Below are positions 41,791 through 50,926 of a stretch of 64,000 nucleotides of DNA, in pieces. The notes beneath the pieces are model-generated. The model worked only from the letters and a program-made list of their open reading frames with translations. It was not told where the DNA came from and ran no database searches. The number at the start of each line of letters is the position of its first letter. Within the stretch, counting starts at the first letter, position 1. The position numbers were made by a program, and so were the translations under genes. The DNA is from an uncultured Blautia sp. Its GTDB lineage: Bacteria > Bacillota > Clostridia > Lachnospirales > Lachnospiraceae. The DNA lies in contig CAKROW010000005.1 in the NCBI GenBank assembly GCA_934373235.1, positions 19,026-83,025 of the forward strand, written 5' to 3'.

Positions 41791-44700
41791 TCAGTCGTTT
41801 TTATGTAAATTCTTCTGAGCTGTGGATAACATCAGCTTGATACGGTTTAACTGGTTAACTTCACTTGCACCCGGGTCATAATCGATAGCCACGATGTTTG
41901 CTTCCGGATGTTCACGGCGAACTTCCTTGATAACGCCCTTACCTACGATATGGTTAGGCAGGCAGCCAAATGGCTGGATGCAGACGATGTTAGGCACACC
42001 ACCGTGGATCAGTTCCATCATTTCACCGGTAAGGAACCAGCCTTCGCCGGTCTGGTTTCCGGGAGAAACGATTGGTTCTGCCATTTTTGCAAGATCACGG
42101 ATATCTGCAGCAGGAGTGAAGTGGCGGCTCTCTGCAAGTGCTTCATTGGCAGTTTTTCTCAGCCAGTCAATGGCACGAAGACCCAGATTTGCCACAGTAG
42201 CCTTGGACTTTTTGAAACCAAGCTTCTTAACTTTGAAGTTCTGGTTAAAGAAGCAGTAGCAGATAAAGTCGATCAGGTCAGGAACTACCGGTTCCGCACC
42301 CTCTGCTTCCAGAAGGTCTGCAAGATGGTTGTTGGCAGCGGGAAGGAATTTAACCAGGATCTCGCCTACAATACCTACACGGGGCTTCTTCTCATCGGAG
42401 ATAGGAATGGTATCAAATTCGTGAACCATTTCCCGGCACATCTTTTTAAACTGGCTGTGACTTACGCTGCTTCCGGTAAGAAAGGCAATAACACGCTGTT
42501 CCCAGATCTTGTGCTTGCGGTTCACGATGCCTTCCTCAAGCTCATAAGGACGCATACGGTAAACACATTTCATCAGGATATCGCCAAATACCGCACCATA
42601 AACAACGCGTTTGATAAGGGGCAGAGTCAGCTTAAATCCAGGATTGCTCTCCAGACCGCTTAAGTTCAGGGAGATAACCGGCACCTGTTCCATTCCTGCC
42701 TTCTTAAGAGCACGGCGGATAAAGGCGATGTAGTTGGAAGCACGGCATCCACCGCCTGTCTGTGACATGATGACGGCTGTCTTGTCCAGGTCATATTTGC
42801 CGGAAAGAAGGGCGTCCATGATCTGTCCTACAACCATAAGAGACGGGTAGCAGGCATCATTGTTTACGTATTTCAGACCCACATCAACTGCGTGTTTGTT
42901 GTCATTTGGAAGAACCACAAAATTGTAACCACAAACATTGAAGCAGGCTTCCAGAATCGTGAAATGGAAAGGTGACATCTGTGGGCAGAGGATGGTGTAA
43001 TTTTTGCGCATCTCTTTGGTAAAGGATACCTTTTCGATGGAGGATGGAAGGATCTCGCGTTTCTTGTTCTGTGCTTCCTTTGCCCGGAGAGCTGCGATCA
43101 GGGAGCGGATACGGATCCTTGCAGCACCAAGGTTGTTGACTTCATCGATCTTTAGGCAGGTGTAGATCTTGTTACTTCCATCCAGGATCTCATAAACCTC
43201 GTCTGTTGTAACAGCGTCCAGTCCGCAGCCGAAAGAGTTTAACTGGATCAGATCCAGATCTTCTCTGGTCTTTACGAAATTGGCAGCAGCGTAGAGACGG
43301 GAATGATACATCCACTGGTCATTAACACGGATCGGACGTTCCACATGAGCCAGATGGGAAATGGAATCCTCTGTAAATACGGCAATACCGTAACTGTTGA
43401 TCATATCCGGGATACCGTGGTGGATCTCAGGATCAATGTGGTATGGACGGCCTGCAAGCACAATACCCCTGCGGCCGGTATCTTTTAAATACTGAAGAGT
43501 TTCTTCCCCCTTTTTCTGTACATCGCGGCGAACTGCGGCAAGCTCTTCCCAGGCCTTGTGGGCAGCAGCTTTTACCTCGGCTGCCGGGATATCGGAGAAC
43601 TCTTCAACCAGACGGCCGGTAAGGATATCCTCAGAAGTAAAGGCAAGGAACGGATTCATGAATCTGATAGAAGGATCATTTAATTCATCCACATTGTTCT
43701 TGATATTTTCTGCATAAGAGGTAACGATAGGACAGTTGTAATGGTTGACTGCATCCGGGAATTCATTTCTCTCGTATGGAATACATGGGTAAAAAATAAA
43801 TTTCACGTCATTTCTGAGAAGCCATGTGACATGACCGTGAGCAAGTTTGGCCGGGTAGCACTCGGATTCACTTGGAATGGATTCGATACCCAGTTCATAG
43901 ATCTTACGTGTGGAGGTAGGAGAAAGAACCACCTGGTATTTCAGCTCTGTGAAGAATGTATACCAGAACGGGTAATTCTCAAACATGTTCAGGACACGTG
44001 GGATACCCACCTTTCCACGGGTTGCCCTGTCTGCAGTAAGAGGTTCATAGGAAAAGATCCGCTTATATTTGTAATCAAAAAGATTGGGAATATGATCCTT
44101 GTTCTTCTCCTTGCCAATACCACGTTCGCAGCGATTTCCACTGATATACTGGCGGCCGCCGGAGAACTTGTTGATGGTCAGTCGGCAGTTGTTGGTACAA
44201 CCGCGGCAGTTGGCCATGGAGGTGGTGTATTTCAGGGCATTGATCTGGTCGATGGAAAGCATGGAGGTTTTTGTACCCTCCTGGTAACGCTCCCTTGCAA
44301 TGAGGGCAGCACCGAAAGCGCCCATGATTCCTGCGATATCCGGACGGATTGCCTGGCAGTTGGCAATTTTTTCAAAGCTTCTTAAAACTGCATCGTTGTA
44401 AAAAGTACCACCCTGGACAACAATATGCTTACCAAGCTCGGAAGCATCGGAAACCTTGATTACCTTGTAAAGAGCATTCTTGATTACTGAGTAGGCAAGG
44501 CCTGCGGAAATATCGGAAACTTCTGCGCCCTCTTTCTGGGCCTGTTTAACCTTGGAGTTCATAAATACGGTACATCTGGTTCCAAGGTCAATGGGATTTT
44601 TGGCAAAAAGTGCAGCTTTGGCGAAGTCCTGTACTGTGTAGTTCAGGGATTTTGCAAATGTCTCAATAAAGGAACCGCAGCCTGAGGAACATGCCTCGTT

Positions 44701-46020
44701 AAGCTGTACGCTGTCAACTGTCTGGTTACGGATCTTGATACATTTCATATCCTGGCCGCCGATATCCAGGATACAGTCAACCTCCGGGTCAAAAAATGCA
44801 GCAGCATAGTAATGGGAAACAGTTTCAACCTCGCCCTCGTCAAGGAGAAGCGCAGCCTTGATCAGTGCCTCGCCGTAACCTGTGGAACAGGAAAAAGCGA
44901 TCTCAGCATCTTTTGGAAGCTCACGGTAGATCTCCTGGATGGAACTGATGGTAGTTTTGAGAGGATTACCGTTATTGTTGCTGTAGAAAGAGTAGAGAAG
45001 AGTTCCGTCTTCTCCTACCAGTGCGGTTTTGGTGGTTGTGGAGCCGGCATCAATTCCAAGGAAACATTTGCCCCTGTAGGAGGCAAGATCACCGGTTTTG
45101 ACCTTATAGGCGCTCTGGCGCTTGTGAAAAGAATCATAATCCTCCTGTGTGGCAAAAAGAGGCTCCATACGCTCAACCTCAAAGTCAAGTTTGATGGTAG
45201 TACGCATACGCTCCTTAAGCTCTGTCAGGGAAACAGTGATATCCTGGTTTGCATTGAGGGCAGAACCCATAGCTGCAAAAAGATGGGAATTATCCGGAGC
45301 AATGATGTGCTGGTCATCCAGTTTCAGGGTGCGGATAAAGGCCTGCTTCAGTTCAGAAAGGAAATGAAGTGGACCGCCCAGGAAAGCAACGTGGCCACGG
45401 ATAGGCTTGCCACAGGCGAGACCTGAGATAGTCTGGTTTACCACTGCCTGGAAAATGGAAGCGGAAAGGTCTTCCTTGGTGGCACCGTCGTTGATAAGGG
45501 GCTGTATATCGGTTTTGGCAAAAACACCGCAACGGGCTGCGATGGGATAAAGTGCTTTATAATGTCTGGCATATTCATTCAGGCCGGTAGCGTCTGTCTG
45601 GAGAAGAGAGGCCATCTGATCGATAAAGGAACCTGTACCACCGGCACAGATGCCGTTCATACGCTGCTCTACATTGCCGTTTTCAAAGTAGATGATCTTG
45701 GCATCCTCACCACCCAGCTCAATGGCAACATCTGTCTGGGGTGCCAGCTTCTGAAGGGATGTGGAAACAGCGATAACCTCCTGTACAAAGGGAACCTCCA
45801 GATGGTTGGCAAGTGTAAGACCACCGGAACCTGTGATGACCGGACAGAGTGTAAGCTCGCCAAGCTGATTCTCTGCCTTCTGGAGAAGGTCAGCAAGAGT
45901 TTCCTGGATATTGGCAAAATGTCTCTCATAATCAGAAAAGACAAGGTTGTCGTTCTCATCAAGTATCGCAATTTTGACAGTGGTGGAACCAATGTCAATT
46001 CCTAATGTGTGTTTCTTCAT
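41791..46020 (-). CDS. Giant 2-hydroxyacyl-CoA dehydratase activase-like protein
   Basis: 1409-residue protein joining modules normally separate. Residues 1-270 and about 315-580 are two BadF/HgdC ATPase activase domains, each with DIGSTTVKIA- or DAGSTTTKTA-type ATP loops and the cluster cysteines (NGICAGGTGSF/RCGVF and NEACSSGCGSF/GTRCTVF). A Cys-rich connector (CRGCTNNCRL) leads to DUF2229 and a HgdB-like dehydratase module (about 660-1400, including QTGGGCRASNY and PFGCLPNHI). The family is widespread in anaerobic Firmicutes but its substrate is unknown. It is transcribed alone, with a strong promoter. Confidence 0.9.
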   Translation of the reverse strand: MKKHTLGIDIGSTTVKIAILDENDNLVFSDYERHFANIQETLADLLQKAENQLGELTLCPVITGSGGLTLANHLEVPFVQEVIAVSTSLQKLAPQTDVAIELGGEDAKIIYFENGNVEQRMNGICAGGTGSFIDQMASLLQTDATGLNEYARHYKALYPIAARCGVFAKTDIQPLINDGATKEDLSASIFQAVVNQTISGLACGKPIRGHVAFLGGPLHFLSELKQAFIRTLKLDDQHIIAPDNSHLFAAMGSALNANQDITVSLTELKERMRTTIKLDFEVERMEPLFATQEDYDSFHKRQSAYKVKTGDLASYRGKCFLGIDAGSTTTKTALVGEDGTLLYSFYSNNNGNPLKTTISSIQEIYRELPKDAEIAFSCSTGYGEALIKAALLLDEGEVETVSHYYAAAFFDPEVDCILDIGGQDMKCIKIRNQTVDSVQLNEACSSGCGSFIETFAKSLNYTVQDFAKAALFAKNPIDLGTRCTVFMNSKVKQAQKEGAEVSDISAGLAYSVIKNALYKVIKVSDASELGKHIVVQGGTFYNDAVLRSFEKIANCQAIRPDIAGIMGAFGAALIARERYQEGTKTSMLSIDQINALKYTTSMANCRGCTNNCRLTINKFSGGRQYISGNRCERGIGKEKNKDHIPNLFDYKYKRIFSYEPLTADRATRGKVGIPRVLNMFENYPFWYTFFTELKYQVVLSPTSTRKIYELGIESIPSESECYPAKLAHGHVTWLLRNDVKFIFYPCIPYERNEFPDAVNHYNCPIVTSYAENIKNNVDELNDPSIRFMNPFLAFTSEDILTGRLVEEFSDIPAAEVKAAAHKAWEELAAVRRDVQKKGEETLQYLKDTGRRGIVLAGRPYHIDPEIHHGIPDMINSYGIAVFTEDSISHLAHVERPIRVNDQWMYHSRLYAAANFVKTREDLDLIQLNSFGCGLDAVTTDEVYEILDGSNKIYTCLKIDEVNNLGAARIRIRSLIAALRAKEAQNKKREILPSSIEKVSFTKEMRKNYTILCPQMSPFHFTILEACFNVCGYNFVVLPNDNKHAVDVGLKYVNNDACYPSLMVVGQIMDALLSGKYDLDKTAVIMSQTGGGCRASNYIAFIRRALKKAGMEQVPVISLNLSGLESNPGFKLTLPLIKRVVYGAVFGDILMKCVYRMRPYELEEGIVNRKHKIWEQRVIAFLTGSSVSHSQFKKMCREMVHEFDTIPISDEKKPRVGIVGEILVKFLPAANNHLADLLEAEGAEPVVPDLIDFICYCFFNQNFKVKKLGFKKSKATVANLGLRAIDWLRKTANEALAESRHFTPAADIRDLAKMAEPIVSPGNQTGEGWFLTGEMMELIHGGVPNIVCIQPFGCLPNHIVGKGVIKEVRREHPEANIVAIDYDPGASEVNQLNRIKLMLSTAQKNLHKND

Positions 46021-46119
46021 ATAGTATTGATTTCCTCCTTGCTATGTATACAGGGATTGCCATCACCTGATGTGATGGAGATTACTTCCTATTAAAATGT
46101 TTTATAACGAACAGCCTAT

Positions 46120-46148
46120 ATTATACGATAATGACTGTCAAATGGCAA
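46120..46148 (-). promoter_or_regulatory. Promoter of the activase gene
   Basis: On the minus strand TTGCCA and TATAAT are separated by 17 bases, about 100 bases upstream. The leader contains a 7-bp CCATCAC/GTGATGG hairpin near 46060-46080. Confidence 0.6.
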
Positions 46149-46200
46149 TGTAAAAGTTTAACAAGGATTTCGTTTTATGGTAGCCTGTAAAGCAAAAATA

Positions 46201-46209
46201 TGTTATGAT
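46201..46209 (+). promoter_or_regulatory. Candidate extended -10 promoter of tgt
   Basis: TGTTATGAT is an extended -10 element about 44 bases upstream of tgt; the -35 region is weak. Confidence 0.4.
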
Positions 46210-46252
46210 AAATTTTCAGGAGAAAATATCAGATTGTTAGAAGGGAAACGAA

Positions 46253-47404
46253 ATGGCAGAATATAAGCTGATAAAAACAGAAGGAAGGGCGAAACGGGGA
46301 GAGTTCAAGACTGTTCATGGAACCATTCAGACACCGGTTTTTATGAATGTGGGAACTATCGCAGCTATTAAAGGTGCGGTTTCCACCACTGATCTCCGGG
46401 AGATCGGCACACAGGTGGAACTTTCCAATACCTATCATCTCCATGTACGCCCGGGAGATAAGATCGTGAAGCAGTTGGGCGGTCTTCATAAATTCATGAA
46501 CTGGGACAAACCGATCCTTACAGATTCCGGCGGATTCCAGGTGTTTTCACTGGCAAAATTAAGAAAGATCAAGGAAGAGGGCGTTTACTTCAACTCCCAT
46601 ATTGACGGACACAAGATCTTTATGGGACCGGAGGAGAGTATGCAGATCCAGTCCAATCTGGCATCCACCATTGCCATGGCTTTTGATGAGTGCCCCAGCA
46701 GTGTGGCAGATAGAGATTATGTACAGCGCTCTGTAGAGCGTACGACCAGATGGCTGAAACGCTGCAAGGATGAGATGGCAAGACTGAACAGTCTTCCGGA
46801 TACCATCAACAAAGAACAGCTTCTTTTTGGAATCAATCAGGGTGCTGTTTATGAGGATATCCGTATTGAACATGCACAGGCGATTTCCGAGCTTGATCTG
46901 GACGGATATGCAGTAGGCGGCCTGGCAGTTGGTGAAACCCATGAGGAAATGTACCGTATCCTTGATGAGGTAGTGCCGCATCTTCCGCAGAACAAGCCAA
47001 CTTACCTTATGGGAGTAGGTACCCCTGCCAATATTCTGGAGGCTGTCGAAAGGGGCGTGGATTTCTTTGACTGCGTATATCCAAGCAGAAATGGTCGCCA
47101 CGGCCATGTTTATACCAATCACGGAAAGATGAACCTTTTCAATGCAAAATACGAGCTGGATGCCAGACCTATTGATGAAGAGTGCCAGTGCCCTGCCTGC
47201 CGTCATTACAGCAGGGCGTATATCAGACACCTTCTCAAGGCAAAGGAGATGCTGGGAATGAGACTCTGTGTGCTCCATAATCTGTATTTTTACAATCATA
47301 TGATGGAGGAGATTCGTGATGCACTGGACGCAGGCAACTTTGCGCAGTATAAGAAGATGCGTCTGGAAGGCTTTGAAGAGGGAAAGATCAATGGCAGGGT
47401 ATAA
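46253..47404 (+). CDS. tgt: tRNA-guanine transglycosylase
   Basis: 383-residue enzyme exchanging guanine-34 of GUN-anticodon tRNAs for a queuine precursor. TPVFMNVGTIAAIKG, DSGGFQVFSL (catalytic Asp), GINQGAVYEDIR, GGLAVGE and the zinc site CQCPACRHYSRAYIRHL are all present. The length is close to the bacterial norm of about 375. tgt upstream of yajC is a conserved order. GAAGGGAAA lies just before the ATG. Confidence 0.96.
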   Translation: MAEYKLIKTEGRAKRGEFKTVHGTIQTPVFMNVGTIAAIKGAVSTTDLREIGTQVELSNTYHLHVRPGDKIVKQLGGLHKFMNWDKPILTDSGGFQVFSLAKLRKIKEEGVYFNSHIDGHKIFMGPEESMQIQSNLASTIAMAFDECPSSVADRDYVQRSVERTTRWLKRCKDEMARLNSLPDTINKEQLLFGINQGAVYEDIRIEHAQAISELDLDGYAVGGLAVGETHEEMYRILDEVVPHLPQNKPTYLMGVGTPANILEAVERGVDFFDCVYPSRNGRHGHVYTNHGKMNLFNAKYELDARPIDEECQCPACRHYSRAYIRHLLKAKEMLGMRLCVLHNLYFYNHMMEEIRDALDAGNFAQYKKMRLEGFEEGKINGRV

Positions 47405-47591
47405 ATTCCCCGTGTAAAATATAAGAAAACCCTTGAAGAAGCAGGGATTTTTGTGTATGATAGTAAGAAGTGACACTGAACAGAGATATTTTGTATCCGG
47501 TATATCCGGGATATGAAGTATAGAAGACGAACAGGTCAGTATGACGGTAGCTGATACCGCAGATATTTTGGACTTTACAGGAGGAATTGAA

Positions 47592-47906
47592 ATGATCGCA
47601 ACATCTACAGCGGCAGCAGGTGGACTGAGTGCAGGACTTGGTATCGTATGGATCATAGTTCTTTTTGGAATTATGTATTTCATGATGATCCGTCCTCAGA
47701 AGAAAGAGCAGAAGAGAACACAGGCCATGTTAAACAGTATGGAAGTTGGTGACAGTATTGTGACAACAAGCGGTTTCTATGGCGTTATCATTGATATGAC
47801 AGAGGAAGATGTTATCGTTGAGTTCGGTAACAACAAGAACTGCCGTATCCCGATGAGAAAGCAGGCAATCGCAGAAGTTGAGAAAGCTGACCAGGCATCT
47901 GCATAA
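47592..47906 (+). CDS. yajC: Preprotein translocase subunit YajC
   Basis: 104-residue accessory of the Sec translocon. One membrane segment (about 14-36) is followed by FMMIRPQKKEQKRTQAMLNS and SIVTTSGFYGVIIDMTE, both diagnostic. AGGAGG lies ahead of ATG 47592; a longer in-frame start at 47541 is unlikely. A terminator follows, and the 38-bp palindrome begins next to its T-tract. Confidence 0.94.
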   Translation: MIATSTAAAGGLSAGLGIVWIIVLFGIMYFMMIRPQKKEQKRTQAMLNSMEVGDSIVTTSGFYGVIIDMTEEDVIVEFGNNKNCRIPMRKQAIAEVEKADQASA

Positions 47907-47924
47907 CAGAGTATACCAATGAAG

Positions 47925-47955
47925 AGACACTACGGAAGTCCGTGGTGTCTTTTTT
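47925..47955 (+). terminator. Terminator of yajC
   Basis: GACACTACGGA pairs with TCCGTGGTGTC (one wobble) and is followed by six T. Confidence 0.8.
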
Positions 47956-47993
47956 ATGTCATAGGAAATTACTCCGTAATGTTCTAATGACAT
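47956..47993. repeat. 38-bp palindromic repeat, copy 2
   Basis: Bounded by ATGTCATAGGAA and TGACAT, in the same family as copies at 14768 and 62702. It starts immediately after the yajC terminator T-tract and is followed at once by the GC-rich repeat B. Confidence 0.85.
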
Positions 47994-47998
47994 AAAAA

Positions 47999-48151
47999 AG
48001 CCCTCCGGGCAGGATTGCACTGCGTCGGAGAGGAATTATGTCGCTGAAGCGACCCGCCGCAGGCGGAGAATCCTGCAAGCAGGATTCTTTTTTATGTCGC
48101 TGAAACGACCCGCCGCAGGCGGAGGAGCCTGCGGCAGGATTCTTTCTTATA
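47999..48151 (+). repeat. GC-rich repeat element, copy B, with internal duplication
   Basis: The first 90 bases match copy A after purC. The unit containing ATGTCGCTGAAGCGACCCGC and GCAGGCGGA occurs twice (from about 48037 and 48092). A perfect GAATCCTGC/GCAGGATTC hairpin with six T (48068-48093) inside the element is a good terminator. No coding potential is apparent. Confidence 0.75.
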
Positions 48152-48265
48152 CCATGATCACACAGGATATGTGTTAAAATAACAATTTCCATGATAAATT
48201 GCAGATAAAAATAGTGGATTTTTGCCAAAGATTATGAGATAATAAAATCACTATCTGTAATGACA

Positions 48266-48294
48266 GTGACATTTGCTGAAATATTGATTATAAT
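48266..48294 (+). promoter_or_regulatory. Promoter of the SPFH operon
   Basis: GTGACA and TATAAT are separated by 17 bases, giving a leader of about 125 bases. Confidence 0.6.
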
Positions 48295-48310
48295 ATCTGA
48301 AATCAGAACT

Positions 48311-48374
48311 CGTTTGAAAAAGGCTTCCTGCAGATTGCCGGAATGATTTTTTCAAACGGACTCCGGAACCGGAG
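48311..48374 (+). promoter_or_regulatory. Structured leader of the SPFH operon
   Basis: CGTTTGAAAAA (48311-48321) pairs with TTTTTCAAACG (48348-48358), and CTCCGG-AA-CCGGAG follows directly at 48361-48374. Both lie between the promoter and the first gene. No known riboswitch is recognised. Confidence 0.5.
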
Positions 48375-48424
48375 GACTGTAGGTCAGAGATCAGGCAGGA
48401 TCATTAAGGAAAGGGGATTGGCAT

Positions 48425-49765
48425 ATGGGTCTTATTAAAGCAGGATTAGGTGCAGTGGGAAGTACAATGGCAGATCAGTGGAAGGAGTTTTTTTACTGTG
48501 AGGCCATGGACAAAGAGGTCATGGTAGTCAAGGGCAGGAAGAAAACATCCGGAAGGTCTTCCAACAAACATGGAAGTGATAATATTATCACAAGCGGAAG
48601 CGGCATCGCAGTTGCAGACGGACAGTGTATGATGATCGTGGAGCAGGGCAAGGTAGTGGAGGTCTGTGCAGACCCGGGAGAATATACATATGATGCATCC
48701 ACAGAGCCAAGTATTTTTTCCGGCGGGCTGGGAGAGGGAATAATGAAGACATTCCAGACTATCGGCAAACGTTTTACCTACGGTGGTGACACCGGGAAGG
48801 ATCAGAGGGTGTATTATTTTAACACCAAGGAGCTGGTGGATAACAAATTCGGCACTGCCACACCAATACCGTTCCGTGTTGTAGATTCCAAGATCGGTCT
48901 TGATATTGATGTATCTGTGCGCTGCCACGGAGTTTATTCTTACCGGATTGCAGACCCGCTTCTGTTTTATACCAATGTCTGCGGAAATGTGGAGCAGGAA
49001 TATACAAGAGATGAACTGGACAGCCAGTTAAAAACAGAGTTTATCAGTGCTCTTCAGCCGGCGTTTGGACGATTATCCGAGCTGGAGCTTCGGCCCAATC
49101 AGATCGTGACACACAATACAGATCTGGAAAATGCCATGAATGAGGTACTCTCAGCGAAATGGGAGCAGCTTCGCGGGCTTAAGGTGGTAAGCGTGGCACT
49201 TGGCTCAGTGACTCTTCCGGATGAAGATGCGGATATGATCAAGCAGGCTCAGAGAACAGCCATGATGCGTGATCCATCCATGGCAGCAGCCACACTGACC
49301 GGTGCACAGGCAGACGCAATGAAGGCGGCAGCATCCAACTCGGCAGGAGCCATGACCGGATTTATGGGTATGGGAATGGCTATGAATGCAGGTGGAATGA
49401 ATCCGCAACAGCTTTTTGAGATGGGACAGAAACAGCAGGCAGCCAGAACAGAAGCACAGCCTCAGCCGACACCTGCATCTCAGACAGCACCGGCAGGCCA
49501 GCAGTGGAGGTGTTCCTGCGGAGCAGTTTCAACAGGCGGATTCTGCCCGGAATGTGGATCACCAAGACCTGTGGACGATAGCTGGACCTGCTCCTGCGGC
49601 ACAGTAAACAAGGGGAAATTCTGTATGAACTGTGGTGCGAAGAAACCGGAGAAAAAGATGGTATACCGCTGCAATAAATGCGGATGGCAGCCGGAGGATC
49701 CGTCCAATCCGCCAAAGTTCTGCCCGGAGTGCGGTGATCCTTTTGGACCGGAGGATGCAGTCTGA
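48425..49765 (+). CDS. SPFH-domain protein with C-terminal zinc ribbons (YdjI-like)
   Basis: 446-residue cytosolic protein. Residues about 25-280 form an SPFH/band-7-type domain of the virion-core (YdjI) group, with a Met/Ala/Gln-rich low-complexity linker at about 285-355. The C-terminal part carries three double-Cys zinc ribbons (CSCG..CPECG, CSCG..CMNCG, CNKCG..CPECG) that Bacillus YdjI lacks at this length. In B. subtilis YdjI helps place PspA at the membrane. It starts a three-gene operon with the zinc-ribbon and TPM proteins. AAGGGG precedes the ATG. Confidence 0.85.
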   Translation: MGLIKAGLGAVGSTMADQWKEFFYCEAMDKEVMVVKGRKKTSGRSSNKHGSDNIITSGSGIAVADGQCMMIVEQGKVVEVCADPGEYTYDASTEPSIFSGGLGEGIMKTFQTIGKRFTYGGDTGKDQRVYYFNTKELVDNKFGTATPIPFRVVDSKIGLDIDVSVRCHGVYSYRIADPLLFYTNVCGNVEQEYTRDELDSQLKTEFISALQPAFGRLSELELRPNQIVTHNTDLENAMNEVLSAKWEQLRGLKVVSVALGSVTLPDEDADMIKQAQRTAMMRDPSMAAATLTGAQADAMKAAASNSAGAMTGFMGMGMAMNAGGMNPQQLFEMGQKQQAARTEAQPQPTPASQTAPAGQQWRCSCGAVSTGGFCPECGSPRPVDDSWTCSCGTVNKGKFCMNCGAKKPEKKMVYRCNKCGWQPEDPSNPPKFCPECGDPFGPEDAV

Positions 49766-49822
49766 TCCATATACGGGATCTGAAATACAGATATAAGATA
49801 AACTAAAGCAGGAGGGGGAGCT

Positions 49823-50911
49823 ATGGCAGATTTACGGGAATACAAATGCCCATGCTGTGGAGGCGTTCTTGAATTTAACAGCGATGTGCAGAAGATGAAA
49901 TGCCCTTATTGCGATACAGAGATCGAGGTATCGGCTCTGGAAGAATATGACAAAGAGCTAAAAGATGGACAACAGCCGGACGATATGACCTGGGATACCA
50001 GTGCGGGAGCCCAGTGGCAGGAAGGGGAAACCGAGGGACTTCGGACCTATGTATGTAAATCCTGCGGCGGTGAGATCGTGGGAGATGCCAATACAGCGGC
50101 AACTGCCTGCCCGTTCTGCGGCAATCCGGTGGTTATGATGGGACAGTTTTCCGGGGCACTGAAACCGGATTACGTGATCCCGTTCAAGCTGGATAAGAAG
50201 GCGGCCAAAGAAGGACTGAAGAAGCACTTAAGGGGTAAGAAGCTTTTGCCGAAGGTATTCAAGTCTGAGAACCATATTGATGAGGTAAAGGGGATCTATG
50301 TTCCGTTCTGGCTTTTTGATGCAGATGCAGCAGCAGATATCCGCTATAAGGCAACCAAGACCAGGATATGGAGTGACAGTGAATATAATTACACAGAGAC
50401 AAGCTACTATTCTGTGCGAAGAGCAGGAAAGATCGGGTTTGACCATGTACCTGTAGATGGCTCTTCCAAGATGGCAGATGATCTGATGGAGTCAATAGAA
50501 CCGTTTGATTTTTCCAAGGCAGTGGATTTTCAGACTGCATATCTTTCAGGATATCTGGCCGATAAATACGATGTAGATGAGGCCCAGAGCATTAAACGGG
50601 CCAATGAGAGGATCCGCAACAGTACACAGGCAGCTTTTGCAGACACTGTAAAAGGCTATGTATCAGTAACTCCGGAGGATACCAGCATCCAGCTTCAGAA
50701 CGGCAAGGCTAAATATGCACTGTATCCGGTGTGGGTACTTCAGACTACCTGGAGAGGTGAGAATTATATATTTGCAATGAATGGACAAACAGGCAAGTTT
50801 GTAGGTAATCTTCCCATGGATAAGAGTGCATTTACCAGATGGTTTCTTGGGGTTGCCGGTATATTCGGTGTGATCGCATATGTGATCTGTTATCTGATCT
50901 GGCTGATTTAA
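49823..50911 (+). CDS. Zinc-ribbon membrane protein (YdjG-like)
   Basis: 362-residue protein. Two N-terminal TFIIB-like zinc ribbons, CPCCGG..CPYCD and CKSCGG..CPFCGN, are followed by a conserved soluble domain (about 105-335, with YVPFWLFDA and YPVWVLQT) and a C-terminal membrane anchor (about 340-360). The layout matches B. subtilis YdjG, encoded with YdjH and YdjI beside pspA. AGGAGGGGGAG precedes the start; the TPM gene follows after 15 bases. Function in membrane stress is inferred from Bacillus. Confidence 0.85.
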   Translation: MADLREYKCPCCGGVLEFNSDVQKMKCPYCDTEIEVSALEEYDKELKDGQQPDDMTWDTSAGAQWQEGETEGLRTYVCKSCGGEIVGDANTAATACPFCGNPVVMMGQFSGALKPDYVIPFKLDKKAAKEGLKKHLRGKKLLPKVFKSENHIDEVKGIYVPFWLFDADAAADIRYKATKTRIWSDSEYNYTETSYYSVRRAGKIGFDHVPVDGSSKMADDLMESIEPFDFSKAVDFQTAYLSGYLADKYDVDEAQSIKRANERIRNSTQAAFADTVKGYVSVTPEDTSIQLQNGKAKYALYPVWVLQTTWRGENYIFAMNGQTGKFVGNLPMDKSAFTRWFLGVAGIFGVIAYVICYLIWLI

Positions 50912-50926
50912 AGGAGGTGGAGCGTT

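Noticed and set aside
43741..44385. 214-aa plus-strand ORF inside the activase gene
   Set aside because: It is antisense to a protein with clear activase motifs on the other strand; several long shadows occur there because of codon bias.
47730..48020. 96-aa minus-strand ORF over the yajC end and palindrome
   Set aside because: Its conserved-looking N-terminus is the translated repeat shared with 62702, so similarity reflects the DNA element, not a protein.
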